Shown piece by piece: positions 1-8,560 of a stretch of 64,000 bases of DNA. The stretch comes from CAMAVH01 sp046297835 (GTDB lineage Bacteria > Pseudomonadota > Alphaproteobacteria > SMXQ01): assembly GCA_046297835.1 (NCBI GenBank), contig JBKBHI010000005.1:273366-337365 (forward strand), in the 5' to 3' direction. The notes below the pieces were generated by a model. The model saw only the letters and a list, made by a program, of their open reading frames with translations, did not search any database and had not been told where the DNA came from. The first letter of the stretch is position 1. Each line of letters opens with the position of its first letter. The position numbers were made by a program, and so were the translations under genes.

Positions 1-1
1 C

Positions 2-397
2 TACAAGGTGGTCGACGACGTCGGCACGGTGATGAATCCCTTGCTGCTGCACGGCCAGATTCACGGCGGCATCGCCCAGGGGCTCGGCCAGATCCTGATG
101 GAAGACGTTCGCTACGACGCCGACGGCCAGCTGCTCAGCGCCAGCTTCCTCGATTACGGCATGCCGCGCGCGGCGCACATGTGCCATATCGACGTGGTGT
201 GCAATCCGGTGCCGACCAAGACCAATCCGCTCGGCGTCAAAGGCGCCGGCGAGGCGGGCACGGTCGGTTCCATGCCGGCGGTCGCCAACGCCGTGGTCGA
301 CGCGCTCTCGGTCTACGGCATCCGCCATCTCGACATGCCGGCGACGCCGGAGAAAATCTGGCGGGCGCTCCAGAAGGCCAAGGGCGCGGCAGCCTAG
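2..397 (+). CDS. Xanthine dehydrogenase/CoxL-type molybdopterin-binding subunit, C-terminal end (5' truncated by window)
   Basis: Only the last 131 residues are in the window; the reading frame is open from base 2. The sequence DDVGTVMNPLLLHGQIHGGI and later GVKGAGEAGTVGS is the conserved C-terminal part of molybdenum hydroxylase large subunits (xanthine dehydrogenase, CO dehydrogenase, nicotinate and quinoline dehydrogenases). The second motif contains the active-site glutamate region (GxGE) that acts as base in the hydroxylation of carbon next to nitrogen or of aldehydes. The substrate cannot be told from this part. A TctC-type binding protein follows 308 bases later on the same strand. Family is sure, substrate unknown. 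Confidence 0.9.
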   Translation, partial: YKVVDDVGTVMNPLLLHGQIHGGIAQGLGQILMEDVRYDADGQLLSASFLDYGMPRAAHMCHIDVVCNPVPTKTNPLGVKGAGEAGTVGSMPAVANAVVDALSVYGIRHLDMPATPEKIWRALQKAKGAAA

Positions 398-704
398 GTT
401 TTGTCTGACTCGGGCAGCCATTATGCCGTTTCTGGCTAACACTCATGCCGATAATTAGACTTCAAAGGATCGGGTCCGCAGGGCAAAATGCCCAGCAATT
501 CGTGGCGTAGAACCACGATCCCGGCTCAGACGCGCGACCAAGCGCGCCGGAGCGACGCAGAGAGAGGCACGGATCGGAGAGCTTGCGGCATTGACGCCGC
601 GCGGCCCTCCCTCGACTCCTCGACGCGGCAAGGCGCATATCCTTTCGTGCAGACGTGCCTCCTTCTGCTTCCGATCGGAAGGTTCATTGAAGGAGATCGC
701 TAGC
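398..704. other. Intergenic stretch, no gene seen
   Basis: Between the hydroxylase end and the TctC-like gene. A small hairpin (GGGCA-AAA-TGCCC) lies at 481-493, without a T-run. The ribosome-binding site AAGGAG lies at 690-695. No convincing promoter motif or coding region could be read. Confidence 0.4.
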
Positions 705-1730
705 ATGACCACCCCGTTTCTGCGCGGCGCCTTGACGGCAGCCGCTTGCGCCGCGGCGCTGCTCGCCGCCGCGCCCGCCCTGGCCCAGTCGGCCGACCTG
801 AAGGGCAAGACCATCACCGTCTATATCGGCTACGGCCCGGGCGGCGGTTACGACCTCTATGGCCGGCTCTACGCCCGCCACGCCGGCAAGCATATCCCCG
901 GCAACCCGACGGTGATCGCCAGCAACATGCCCGGCGCCGGCAGCCTCAAGGCCGCCAACTATCTTTACGGCGTCGCGCCGAAGGACGGCACCGCGCTCGG
1001 CATCATCACCCAGACCGTGGCGCTGGAGGAGGCGCTCGGCACGCCGGGCGTCACCTATAAGGCCCCCGAGTTCAACTTCATCGGCCGGCTCACCTCGAAC
1101 GTCGAGATGAGCTTCACCTGGCACACCTCGAAGGTGAAGACGATCCAGGACGCCTACAAGATCGAAGTCCCCGTCGCCGGCACCGGTCCGGGTTCGGCCG
1201 CCGAGGTCTATCCGAAGGTGCTGAACGGCGTGCTCGGCACCAAGTTCAAGGTCATCACCGGCTATCCAGGCTCGACCGAGGGCATGCTGGCGATGGAGCG
1301 CGGCGAAACCGACGGCGCGCTGACGTCGTGGAACACGCTCAAGACCATCAAGAAGGAATGGCTCGACCAGAAGAAGCTCAATCTCCTGGTGCAATACGCG
1401 TTGCAGAAGCACCCCGATCTGCCGAACGTGCCGACGGCGAGCGAACTGGCCAAGACCGAGGAAGAGCGCCAAGTGCTCAACCTCTACGTCAGCGGCGCCG
1501 ATGTCGGCCGCTCGATCGTCGCGCCGCCCAAATTGCAACCGGCTCAAGTGAAGATGTTGCGCGACGCCTTCGACGCCATGGTGGCGGACGCGACGTTCCT
1601 CGCCGAAATCGAGAAGTCCAAGTCGGAGTTCGATCCGTTACCCGGCGAAAAGCTGCAGAAGATCATCGTCGATTCCGTCGCCATCCCGCCGGCGGTATTG
1701 GAACGGGCGAAAGAGGCGCGCGGCCTGTAA
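705..1730 (+). CDS. Tripartite tricarboxylate transporter substrate-binding protein (TctC/Bug family)
   Basis: A 341-residue periplasmic binding protein. The ATG at 705 is chosen because AAGGAG lies just upstream and because it begins directly with a signal peptide (residues 1-27, cleavage near ALAQS). The mature start, KGKTITVYIGYGPGGGYDLY, matches the Bug fold opening with its glycine-rich ligand loop. Bug proteins bind carboxylates or related small compounds for the TctAB carriers; many occur as orphans, and no TctA or TctB is seen here. It follows a molybdenum hydroxylase subunit, so it may capture that enzyme's substrate (inference). A strong terminator follows. Confidence 0.88.
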   Translation: MTTPFLRGALTAAACAAALLAAAPALAQSADLKGKTITVYIGYGPGGGYDLYGRLYARHAGKHIPGNPTVIASNMPGAGSLKAANYLYGVAPKDGTALGIITQTVALEEALGTPGVTYKAPEFNFIGRLTSNVEMSFTWHTSKVKTIQDAYKIEVPVAGTGPGSAAEVYPKVLNGVLGTKFKVITGYPGSTEGMLAMERGETDGALTSWNTLKTIKKEWLDQKKLNLLVQYALQKHPDLPNVPTASELAKTEEERQVLNLYVSGADVGRSIVAPPKLQPAQVKMLRDAFDAMVADATFLAEIEKSKSEFDPLPGEKLQKIIVDSVAIPPAVLERAKEARGL

Positions 1731-1750
1731 GCCGCTCGCGTGAAAATGAA

Positions 1751-1777
1751 GGGGCGTCCGCGGACGCCCCTTTTTTT
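1751..1777 (+). terminator. Rho-independent terminator after the TctC-like gene
   Basis: A perfect 10-base inverted repeat (GGGGCGTCCG / CGGACGCCCC, 1751-1770) is followed by seven T residues, 20 bases after the TctC-like stop codon. Confidence 0.85.
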
Positions 1778-1787
1778 GTGCCGGCCG

Positions 1788-2156
1788 TCAGGCTTGCAGC
1801 GCTGACAGGCCGAAGCCGAGCCCCCAGCAGCCGAGGCCCGCCGCCAAAGCCCAGCCGGCGAAGCGGCGATAAACGTCGGCTAGTACCGCGCCGATGACGC
1901 GCTGCGCGCCGAGGCCGGACGGCTGCTCGCGCGGGTCGAGCATGTACCAGACTTCGGTGCGGCGCGGATTGCGCGTCGGCGCGAGACGCGCCAGCAGCCG
2001 GAGCGCGACGGCCGAGATCAGGAACAGCACCGCGCCCGAGCGCGCCGCCAAGGCGGGATCGAACGACAGCGCGATCATCACGGTGAAAATGGCGAGCAAC
2101 GCGAAGCCGCAGGCGCGGCCGACCGACAGCCAGGCCAATTCGCGGATTCTCTCCAT
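1788..2156 (-). CDS. Hypothetical small membrane protein
   Basis: A 122-residue protein starting MERIRELAWL. The ATG at 2156 is preceded by GGAGG at a good distance, so longer in-frame extensions are probably not translated. Two hydrophobic stretches flank a short basic loop (residues about 12-50), and a third hydrophobic stretch is at the C terminus (GWALAAGLGCWGLGFGL). The middle contains a WYMLDPREQPSGLG segment. It is not a family I recognise with certainty. It lies downstream of the YggT-like gene on the same strand. Confidence 0.6.
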   Translation of the reverse strand: MERIRELAWLSVGRACGFALLAIFTVMIALSFDPALAARSGAVLFLISAVALRLLARLAPTRNPRRTEVWYMLDPREQPSGLGAQRVIGAVLADVYRRFAGWALAAGLGCWGLGFGLSALQA

Positions 2157-2229
2157 GACGCGCCTCCGACGGTTGCATCGCCGGGCGGACCGGCTGCTTG
2201 ACGGGTGGGCGAGGGACGGAAAGCGGAAC

Positions 2230-2547
2230 TCAGGCGGCCGTCGCCAAGCTTGGCGCGAGACCGAAATTGAGCATCGCCATTCCGAACACGAAACGTAGCA
2301 CGAAGATCCAGAACGCGACATAGAGCGGCACGAAGAACGGATGCATGAACCCCGGCGTCAAAGGCCGCATCACATAGATCGCCGGATCGGTGATGGCGCG
2401 GAAAAAGCGCATCACGAAAAAATTGGAATCCGGCTTGACCAGGATGCTGAGCAGCATGCGGCCGATCAGCGTATAGGCGACGACGGCCAGCAGGTAATTG
2501 ACCAGGTGGAAAAACCAGTAATCGAGAAAGAACGGCGACACTTCCAT
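2230..2547 (-). CDS. YggT-like small integral membrane protein
   Basis: A 105-residue protein with hydrophobic helices at about residues 12-32 and 72-98. Between them is a stretch resembling the YggT pattern: a helix, then a conserved FRAITDPAIYVMRPLTPG segment, then a second helix. YggT proteins have been linked to membrane and osmotic homeostasis but have no settled biochemical function. It lies downstream of the symporter genes on the same strand, separated from them by a hairpin terminator. Confidence 0.65.
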   Translation of the reverse strand: MEVSPFFLDYWFFHLVNYLLAVVAYTLIGRMLLSILVKPDSNFFVMRFFRAITDPAIYVMRPLTPGFMHPFFVPLYVAFWIFVLRFVFGMAMLNFGLAPSLATAA

Positions 2548-2583
2548 GGAACACGCGACGGCCTTGAACGAAAAGTCTGAATA

Positions 2584-2617
2584 AAACGGGTGCGGAGCCG
2601 AAACTCCGCACCCGTTT
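2584..2617 (-). terminator. Hairpin terminator downstream of the symporter gene
   Basis: A 14-base perfect inverted repeat (2584-2597 against 2604-2617) with a 6-base loop lies 20 bases beyond the symporter stop codon. The stem ends in AAA/TTT on each side, so it could act in both directions. The T-tail is short. Confidence 0.65.
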
Positions 2618-2637
2618 CAGGACGGCTGAGCGCCGGC

Positions 2638-4383
2638 TTAGTTCTCCTGCATGATCGGGCCACCGCGCGGCAGCCGGATGCTGTCGACGAAGTCCTGCAT
2701 GTCCTTCGACGGCGCCGGGGTCAACAGGCTCACCACCCAGGTGACGACGAACGCCGCCGGGATGCCGAACAAGCCGGCCGAGATGTTGCGCACGCCGAAC
2801 CACGGCTGCATGCCGCCGTACTGCGTGCCGATCAGGTAGTACATGCAGACGCCGAAGCCCGCAATCATGCCGCAGATGGCGCCGACCGACGTCGCGCGCT
2901 TCCACCACACGCCGAGCACGAGGGGCGCGAACAGCCCCGACGCGGCGATGGAGAAGGCCCAGGCGACCATCGAGAGGATGTCGCTGGGTTTCGTGCTGGC
3001 GAGCCATGCCGCCGCGACGGCGACGATGACGAGCAGCACGCGGGCGACGATCAGACGCCGTTTCGAGTCCGCTTTGGGATCGACCATCTTGTAGTAGATG
3101 TCGTGGCTCAAGGCGTTGGCGATGGCGAGCAGCAAGCCATCGGCGGTCGACAAAGCGGCGGCGAGGCCGCCCGCCGCCACGAGGCCGGCAACGACGTAGG
3201 GCAAGCCGGCGATTTCGGGCGTCGCCAACACGATCACGTCGGTGTTGATGTTCAACTCGGACCACTGAAGGATGCCGTCGAGATTGGCATCCTTGATCGT
3301 GACCAAGCCGATATTGCCCCAGGCTTGCACCCAGGCGGGCAACGCGGCGATCGGTTGACCGATCACGTTCGTCAGAACTTCGTATTTCGCGAAGGCCGCG
3401 TAGGACGGCGCCGTGAAATAGAGCAGGAAGATGAACAGCAGAGACCAGCCCACCGAGATGCGTGCCTCGCGGACGCTCGGCGTCGTGAAATACCGCATGA
3501 GAATATGCGGCAGCGACGCGGTGCCGAGCATGAGGCAGAAGATCAAGGCGAAGTAATTGAGCGGGTCGTAGGTGGTGAAGGGTTGCGCATGCGCCTTGGC
3601 GATGCCCATTTGCCCTTCGATCACGGCGATCTTCTCGAGGATGCCGCCGTACATCAGCTGCGGGATCGGCACGCCGGTGATCTGCGCCGACAGGATCACC
3701 ACCGGCGTCAGGTAGGCGATGATCAGGATGATGTACTGGGCGACTTGCGTCCAGGTGACGGCGCGCATGCCGCCGAGCATCGAGCAAAGCAGGATGCCGA
3801 CGAGACCGGCGAATACCGCGACCTCGAAGCTGAGGCCGAGGAATCGCGAGGTGATGATGCCGGTGGCGTAGATCTGCGCCGTCACGTAGGTGAAGGAGCA
3901 GGAGATCAGCACGATGATGCCGACCGACCGGGCGAGGTTGCCGCCGTAACGCACGGCGAGGAAGTCGGGCACCGTGAAGGCGCCGAACTTGCGCAGGTAG
4001 GGCGCCAGCAGCACGGCGACGAGGACGTAACCGCCAGTCCAGCCGAGGACGAAGGCCAAGCCGTCGTAACCGAGCAGATAAAGCGTGCCGGCCATGCCGA
4101 CGAAGCTCGCGCCGCTCATCCAGTCCGAGCCGGTCGCCATGCCGTTGTAGATCGCGGGCACGCGCCGTCCGGCCACGTAATATTCGGAGATCTGGGCCGT
4201 CCGCGACAGCACGCCGATGAGGGCGTAGATGCCGATTGTCAGGAAGACGAACAGATAGCCGATGATCTGGTTGGGCACCCCCATCTGCTCGAGAATCGCG
4301 AGCACGATGACGAAGCCGATGAAGCCGCCTGTGTAGATCCCGTAGACCTTACCCAGGTTGTTGATGAAATCCCCTTTAAGCAT
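2638..4383 (-). CDS. Sodium:solute symporter, VC_2705/ActP-like subfamily
   Basis: A 581-residue transporter of the solute:sodium symporter family with about 13 hydrophobic helices. Its closest recognisable class is the VC_2705 subfamily related to acetate permease, which pairs with a DUF4212 subunit, as here. ATG at 4383 is preferred over a TTG at 4404 because GGGGGA lies 8 bases upstream. The motif GSDWMSGASFVGMAG and the segment GGLAAALSTADGLLLAIANA are typical of the family's sodium- and substrate-binding core. The likely substrate is a short-chain monocarboxylate such as acetate (inference). It forms an operon with the DUF4212 gene, and the divergent exonuclease and DUF294 genes are a common partner set. 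Confidence 0.9.
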   Translation of the reverse strand: MLKGDFINNLGKVYGIYTGGFIGFVIVLAILEQMGVPNQIIGYLFVFLTIGIYALIGVLSRTAQISEYYVAGRRVPAIYNGMATGSDWMSGASFVGMAGTLYLLGYDGLAFVLGWTGGYVLVAVLLAPYLRKFGAFTVPDFLAVRYGGNLARSVGIIVLISCSFTYVTAQIYATGIITSRFLGLSFEVAVFAGLVGILLCSMLGGMRAVTWTQVAQYIILIIAYLTPVVILSAQITGVPIPQLMYGGILEKIAVIEGQMGIAKAHAQPFTTYDPLNYFALIFCLMLGTASLPHILMRYFTTPSVREARISVGWSLLFIFLLYFTAPSYAAFAKYEVLTNVIGQPIAALPAWVQAWGNIGLVTIKDANLDGILQWSELNINTDVIVLATPEIAGLPYVVAGLVAAGGLAAALSTADGLLLAIANALSHDIYYKMVDPKADSKRRLIVARVLLVIVAVAAAWLASTKPSDILSMVAWAFSIAASGLFAPLVLGVWWKRATSVGAICGMIAGFGVCMYYLIGTQYGGMQPWFGVRNISAGLFGIPAAFVVTWVVSLLTPAPSKDMQDFVDSIRLPRGGPIMQEN

Positions 4384-4400
4384 TTTCTGCTGTCCCCCGA

Positions 4401-4667
4401 TCAATCTTCAGCGACGCCGAATTCCTCGTCGATCCGGTTCTGCTTGATTGCGAACCAGAAGATGAGGACGACGAAGATGATCAGGGAGCCCTGGGCGGCC
4501 ATGTAGAAACCCAGCGGGAATCCGAAGATCACGATTTTATTGAGCGCCGGCGCGAAGAAATGGACGAAGAAGCTCGATAGAAACCAGATGATGAGCGACG
4601 TCCACATCAGGGCCCTGGTCTTCGACCAATGGGCTTCCGCCTTTTCAGGCGAAATCTTCTCTGCCAT
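4401..4667 (-). CDS. DUF4212 sodium/substrate symporter small subunit
   Basis: An 88-residue protein with two transmembrane helices (about residues 20-42 and 52-75) and a polar C terminus. The segment SLIIWFLSSFFVHFFAPALN followed by GFPLGFYMAAQGSLIIF is the DUF4212 signature. ATG at 4667 is taken because GGAG lies upstream and the family starts with a short hydrophilic tail. It sits directly upstream of the symporter on the same strand, with 17 bases between the genes. It probably forms a heteromeric transporter with it. Confidence 0.9.
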   Translation of the reverse strand: MAEKISPEKAEAHWSKTRALMWTSLIIWFLSSFFVHFFAPALNKIVIFGFPLGFYMAAQGSLIIFVVLIFWFAIKQNRIDEEFGVAED

Positions 4668-4999
4668 GTCCTGAGACTCCCACGTAAGTCGGGACATGGC
4701 GAAACGGCCGCGCGTCGCGGCTGCCGCACAGATCGCGGTGAGACGAGAAAGTCATGTCCCCGCCAAGCCCCTGTTAAGGCCACGGCCCTCCCGCGGACAC
4801 GAACGGTGCTGCGGTCGAACGCGCAAGCCACCCCCGCCGAACTTGCCGCTCTCTCTGGACGGCTACGTTCGGCAACTACGCGTCCGATTCGACCGCGATG
4901 ACAACGCGGCATCTCGTCAGGACGCGAAAGGATGAGTATCATTTTCCGAAAGCCGAAACAACGTTCTATGTTTGTATATTACTCGGCGAGGGGGGTTAC
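4668..4999. other. Divergent intergenic region between the symporter operon and the exonuclease operon
   Basis: About 330 bases. A short GC hairpin (GCCGCG-CGT-CGCGGC) lies at 4707-4721. The part from 4930 to 4985 is more AT-rich and is the likeliest place for the rightward promoter. A longer reading frame from 4898 runs through it, but the SD-preceded TTG at 5000 is a better start. Confidence 0.4.
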
Positions 5000-5641
5000 T
5001 TGTTCGATACTATCCGCACGGCTCTCAACGAACATGTTTTCGGGCGGGCGCCGGACCGCGGCAGGATCGCCGACGGCGCCGCGCTGGTGGCCGCGCTTAG
5101 CCAGGAAGCCGCCCATGTCGCGCAAAGCGCGACCTACAATTATCTCCGCGCCCGCGCGGGTTTCCTCGGCCCCAAACTGTTCAGCGAGCCGGCGTTTCTC
5201 GAAGCCGTTGAGGTCACGCGCTGGGAATCCTACGCCGCCGTGCTGGCCGATCTGACGTTGATCGCCGCCGCCGCCGCGCGGCCCTGGCTGCCTTCGGGCG
5301 ATGTCGCCGAAGACTGGCGCGAGATTTTCCGCCAAGCGCTTTCGGTCTACCCACCGCCGTCCCATCGCGGTGACGGATGGGACGGGCTGATCGCCGCGTT
5401 CGCCGCGCGCGCGGCGCAAGCCGAAGCCGCGCCGGCCGAGCCGCCCGAAGCCATCGCCATAACGGCGGGGCGGGCGATCTTCGCGCAGCTCCCCTTGCAT
5501 CCGGACGTCCGCCGACTCGACGAGGAGATGGTCGTCAACACCGTGCGTTTCCGTATGTTGCGCTCTTGGGAAAGCCTCAAGGACCGTCTCGAATGGCCGA
5601 AGCTCGCCGCCGAGATCCGCCGCCCGGCCAGCGCGCGGTAA
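5000..5641 (+). CDS. Hypothetical protein upstream of DnaQ-like exonuclease
   Basis: A 213-residue protein with no family I can name firmly. The TTG at 5000 is chosen because GAGGGGGG lies just upstream; an upstream ATG at 4898 would add 34 poorly conserved-looking residues. The product is mostly alpha-helical and alanine-rich, with no signal peptide or membrane span. It overlaps the start of the exonuclease gene by 49 bases, so it is very probably translated with it. Genes of this size often precede the exonuclease/DUF294 pair next to VC_2705-type symporters, which suggests a shared role in controlling that transporter (inference). Confidence 0.6.
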   Translation: MFDTIRTALNEHVFGRAPDRGRIADGAALVAALSQEAAHVAQSATYNYLRARAGFLGPKLFSEPAFLEAVEVTRWESYAAVLADLTLIAAAAARPWLPSGDVAEDWREIFRQALSVYPPPSHRGDGWDGLIAAFAARAAQAEAAPAEPPEAIAITAGRAIFAQLPLHPDVRRLDEEMVVNTVRFRMLRSWESLKDRLEWPKLAAEIRRPASAR

Positions 5642-6981
5642 AGCGCACCTCCGCCCGGCGGGTGCTGACGCTGGCCTTCGCCGCCGCGCTCGGCGGCGCG
5701 CTGGCCTGCGTCGTCGCCGCTATCGCGTTGGCCAGGGGCGAAGCGGAGGGGTGGTGGGCGCTCGCCATCGCCGGCGGCGCGCTATGCCTGGTCGGCGGCT
5801 GGATCGGTTATGAGACGGTGACGGAGCATTTCCAGGCGCTGGAACGATTGCGCGGTTTCGTCGTAGCGATGCGTGCCGCCCAAGGCGTCGCGGCGGTCGC
5901 GCCGCCAGTCGGCGACCGCGAAAGCGCCGCTTTGCGCGACGCCGTCCTCGCATTGATCGCCGCGCGCGAGATGACGCGCGACAGCGACGCCCGCCGTCTC
6001 TCTGCCATCCTCGCCGCGCTGCCGGACGCGGTAATCGCCGTCACCGAACGCGGCCAGGTCAGCCTCATCAACGGCCCGGCGATGCGCTTTCTCGGCGTCG
6101 AGCGCGCCGCCATCGGCACCAGCCTGTTCGACGCCGTGACGCAGGCCAGCCTGAGCGACGCTTGGAGCCGCGCGCGGCGCGAACGCCGCCCGTCGCGCGC
6201 CGAGCTCGAATTGGCCGGCGGGGCGCGCGTGCCGGCGACGGTCGCCGATCTCGGCGAGCACGGCGGCGCTTTGATCGTTCTCGCCGGCGGCGACAGCGGC
6301 GCGGCCTTGGCGCACGACCTCAGCCTGCACGAACTGCCGCCCGACGCGCCGCCGCCCGACGACGCGACGCCGCTGGACCATCTGCCCGTCGCCGCGCTCG
6401 ACACCGAGACCACCGGGCTTGCGCCGAACCATGACCGCATCGTCTCGATCGGCGGCGTCCGTCTCTATGGCGGCGCGATCTATCGCGCCACCGCGCTCGA
6501 CCGGCTCGCCCGGCCGGATGTGCCGGTGCCGCCGCGCGCCAGCGCCATTCACGGCCTGACCGACGCGATGCTTGCCGACGCCCCGCCATTCGCCGCGCTG
6601 ATCGACGATGTCCGCCGCCTGATCGGGAAGGCCGTGCCGCTCGGCCATAACATCGGCTTCGACCTCACCATCATCGCCGCCGAATGTCAGCGCGCGGGCA
6701 TCGCCTGGTCGCCGCCGTCCCATTCGCTCTGCACTTTGCGGCTCGCGGCGGCGCTCGATCCCGAGGAGGAGACCCTCGATCTCGAAGCCGTCGCGGCGCG
6801 CTACGGGCTCGACACGCTCGGCCGTCATAGCGCGCTCGGCGACAGCCTGCTCACCGCCGCCCTATGGCAACGCATGCTGCCGCGCCTGCATGAGCGCGGC
6901 ATCGCCACGCTGGGCGAGGCGGTCGCCTTCGCCGCCAGCGCCAAACGCGTCGTCGCCTCGCAGAAAACGGCGGGTTGGTGA
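5593..6981 (+). CDS. Membrane-anchored PAS-like and DnaQ-family 3'-5' exonuclease
   Basis: A 462-residue protein. ATG at 5593 is chosen because AAGGA lies upstream and it fits the overlap with the preceding gene. Two hydrophobic helices (about residues 22-45 and 54-74) are followed by a PAS-like sensor domain (about 130-235, containing LPDAVIAVTERGQVSLINGP). The C-terminal half (from about 265) is a DEDDh exonuclease: Exo I is ALDTETTGL, Exo II is GHNIGFDL and Exo III is RHSALGDSLLTA, so all acidic residues and the histidine are present. A membrane sensor fused to a nuclease is unlike replicative proofreading subunits. Next to DUF294 and a symporter, a signalling or nucleotide-processing role is plausible (inference). 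Confidence 0.85.
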   Translation: MAEARRRDPPPGQRAVKRTSARRVLTLAFAAALGGALACVVAAIALARGEAEGWWALAIAGGALCLVGGWIGYETVTEHFQALERLRGFVVAMRAAQGVAAVAPPVGDRESAALRDAVLALIAAREMTRDSDARRLSAILAALPDAVIAVTERGQVSLINGPAMRFLGVERAAIGTSLFDAVTQASLSDAWSRARRERRPSRAELELAGGARVPATVADLGEHGGALIVLAGGDSGAALAHDLSLHELPPDAPPPDDATPLDHLPVAALDTETTGLAPNHDRIVSIGGVRLYGGAIYRATALDRLARPDVPVPPRASAIHGLTDAMLADAPPFAALIDDVRRLIGKAVPLGHNIGFDLTIIAAECQRAGIAWSPPSHSLCTLRLAAALDPEEETLDLEAVAARYGLDTLGRHSALGDSLLTAALWQRMLPRLHERGIATLGEAVAFAASAKRVVASQKTAGW

Positions 6982-6988
6982 GTGGGCC

Positions 6989-8437
6989 ATGGACCTTCAG
7001 CCGCTCGCCGCGCTCGACAGCTTTCCTTACCGCCATCGCGTCGGCGAGGTGATGTCGAGCCCCGCCGTGACGGTCGCGCCCGACGCGACGCTCGGCGAAG
7101 CCATGCGGACCATGCTGGAGCGGCGCGTCAGTTCGCTGCTCGCCGCCGACGCGGACGGACGCCCGAGCGGCATCCTGACCGAACGCGACATCTTGCGCCT
7201 CGTCGCGCGCGACGGTGCCGCCATCCTCGCCGCGCCAGCCGAACGCCTGATGAGCCGGCCCGTGCGCGCCGTGGCCGCCGACGATTTCGTCTATGTGGCG
7301 CTGGCGCGGATGGACCGGCTCGGCGTGCGCCATCTGGCGGTGACGGACGGCGAGGGGCGGCTGGTCGGCGCGCTCAGCGGGCGCGGCCTCCTCAAATTGC
7401 GCGCCAACCAGGCGCTCGCTATCGGCGACGGCATCGCCGTCGCGCAGAGCGCGGCGGAATTGGGCGCGGCCGCCGCGGCGTTGCCCGCCTTGGCCCAAGC
7501 TCTGCGCGCCGACGGCGTCGCGCCGCTCGCCATCGCCGGCCTGATCAGCGGCGTGATGCGCGATGCCACCGCGCGCGCCGCGGCGCTCGCCGAGGCCGCG
7601 CTGACGGAGCGGCTCGGACCGCCGCCGGCGGCTTACGCCATGCTCGTGCTCGGCTCGGCCGGACGCGGCGAGAGCCTGCTCGCGACCGATCAGGACAACG
7701 CGCTGGCGCATGACGGCGGCGAAGCCGACGACGGCTGGTACGCCGAACTCGGCAAGCGCGCTTCCGACACGCTCGACGCCGCCGGCATTCCCTATTGCAA
7801 AGGCAAGGTGATGGCGTCCGAGCCGCAATGGCGGCGAACGCGCGACGGCTGGCGCGCGCAGGTCTCGGCCTGGCTGCGCCATTCGACGCCGGACGATCTG
7901 CTCAACGTCGATATCTTCTTCGACTTCCGGCCGGTGCATGGCGATGTCGCCATGGGGCGCAAGCTGCGAAGCGATTCGCTGCGCATGGCGCGGCGCGCCA
8001 AACCGTTCCTCAAGCTGTTGTCGGTCCGCCTCGACGAATTGAACGCGCCGCTCGGATTGTTCGGCGGCATCCGCAGCGTCGGCGGCCGCGTCGATCTCAA
8101 ACGCGGCGGCTTGCTCCCATTGGTCTCGGGTGCCCGGATCATGGGATTGGCGCTCGGCATCGAAGCGCCTGGGACCGTTGAACGATTGCGCGCCGCCGCC
8201 GAGGCCGGCGCGCTCGGCGCGGCCGACGCCGAAAATCTGGCCGACGCTTACATGACGTTGCTCGGCGCGACCTTGGATCAGCAATTGGCCGACATCGCCG
8301 CCGGCGTCGCGCCGTCGAGCCGGGTGGCCGTCCCCCGGCTATCTTTACGCGAACGGGCACGGCTGCGCGCCGCGCTGCAAAGCGTCGATGGCTTGAAAGT
8401 CGCCGTGCGCGACGTGCTGACGGTGGAACCGCGTTAG
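6989..8437 (+). CDS. CBS-domain DUF294 putative nucleotidyltransferase
   Basis: A 482-residue cytoplasmic protein starting MDLQPLAALD, 7 bases after the exonuclease stop. Two CBS domains (about residues 14-68 and 82-138, with VMSSPAVTV and LMSRPVRAV) would sense adenine nucleotides. They are followed by a nucleotidyltransferase domain of the GlnD/DUF294 type with GSAGRGESLLATDQDNAL (the G-S/D-x-D pattern, from about residue 221) and a DUF294 C-terminal helical domain. The family is thought to modify a partner protein by nucleotide transfer in response to cell energy state. The target is unknown; the adjacent symporter or exonuclease is a candidate (inference). Confidence 0.88.
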   Translation: MDLQPLAALDSFPYRHRVGEVMSSPAVTVAPDATLGEAMRTMLERRVSSLLAADADGRPSGILTERDILRLVARDGAAILAAPAERLMSRPVRAVAADDFVYVALARMDRLGVRHLAVTDGEGRLVGALSGRGLLKLRANQALAIGDGIAVAQSAAELGAAAAALPALAQALRADGVAPLAIAGLISGVMRDATARAAALAEAALTERLGPPPAAYAMLVLGSAGRGESLLATDQDNALAHDGGEADDGWYAELGKRASDTLDAAGIPYCKGKVMASEPQWRRTRDGWRAQVSAWLRHSTPDDLLNVDIFFDFRPVHGDVAMGRKLRSDSLRMARRAKPFLKLLSVRLDELNAPLGLFGGIRSVGGRVDLKRGGLLPLVSGARIMGLALGIEAPGTVERLRAAAEAGALGAADAENLADAYMTLLGATLDQQLADIAAGVAPSSRVAVPRLSLRERARLRAALQSVDGLKVAVRDVLTVEPR

Positions 8438-8560
8438 CTGCGCAGACATATCCGATAAGTCTCTCGGCAACAATCCGATGCCGCCGCAAGGGCTGGATGG
8501 CCCCGCTGTTTCCGCTATGATGCGGCCAAATCAGATAAAAATCCTTCAGGAGGCATGACA

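Noticed and set aside
2590..4506. A 638-codon plus-strand frame opposite the symporter
   Set aside because: Histidine- and arginine-rich composition typical of antisense frames in GC-rich genes; the symporter on the minus strand is well supported.
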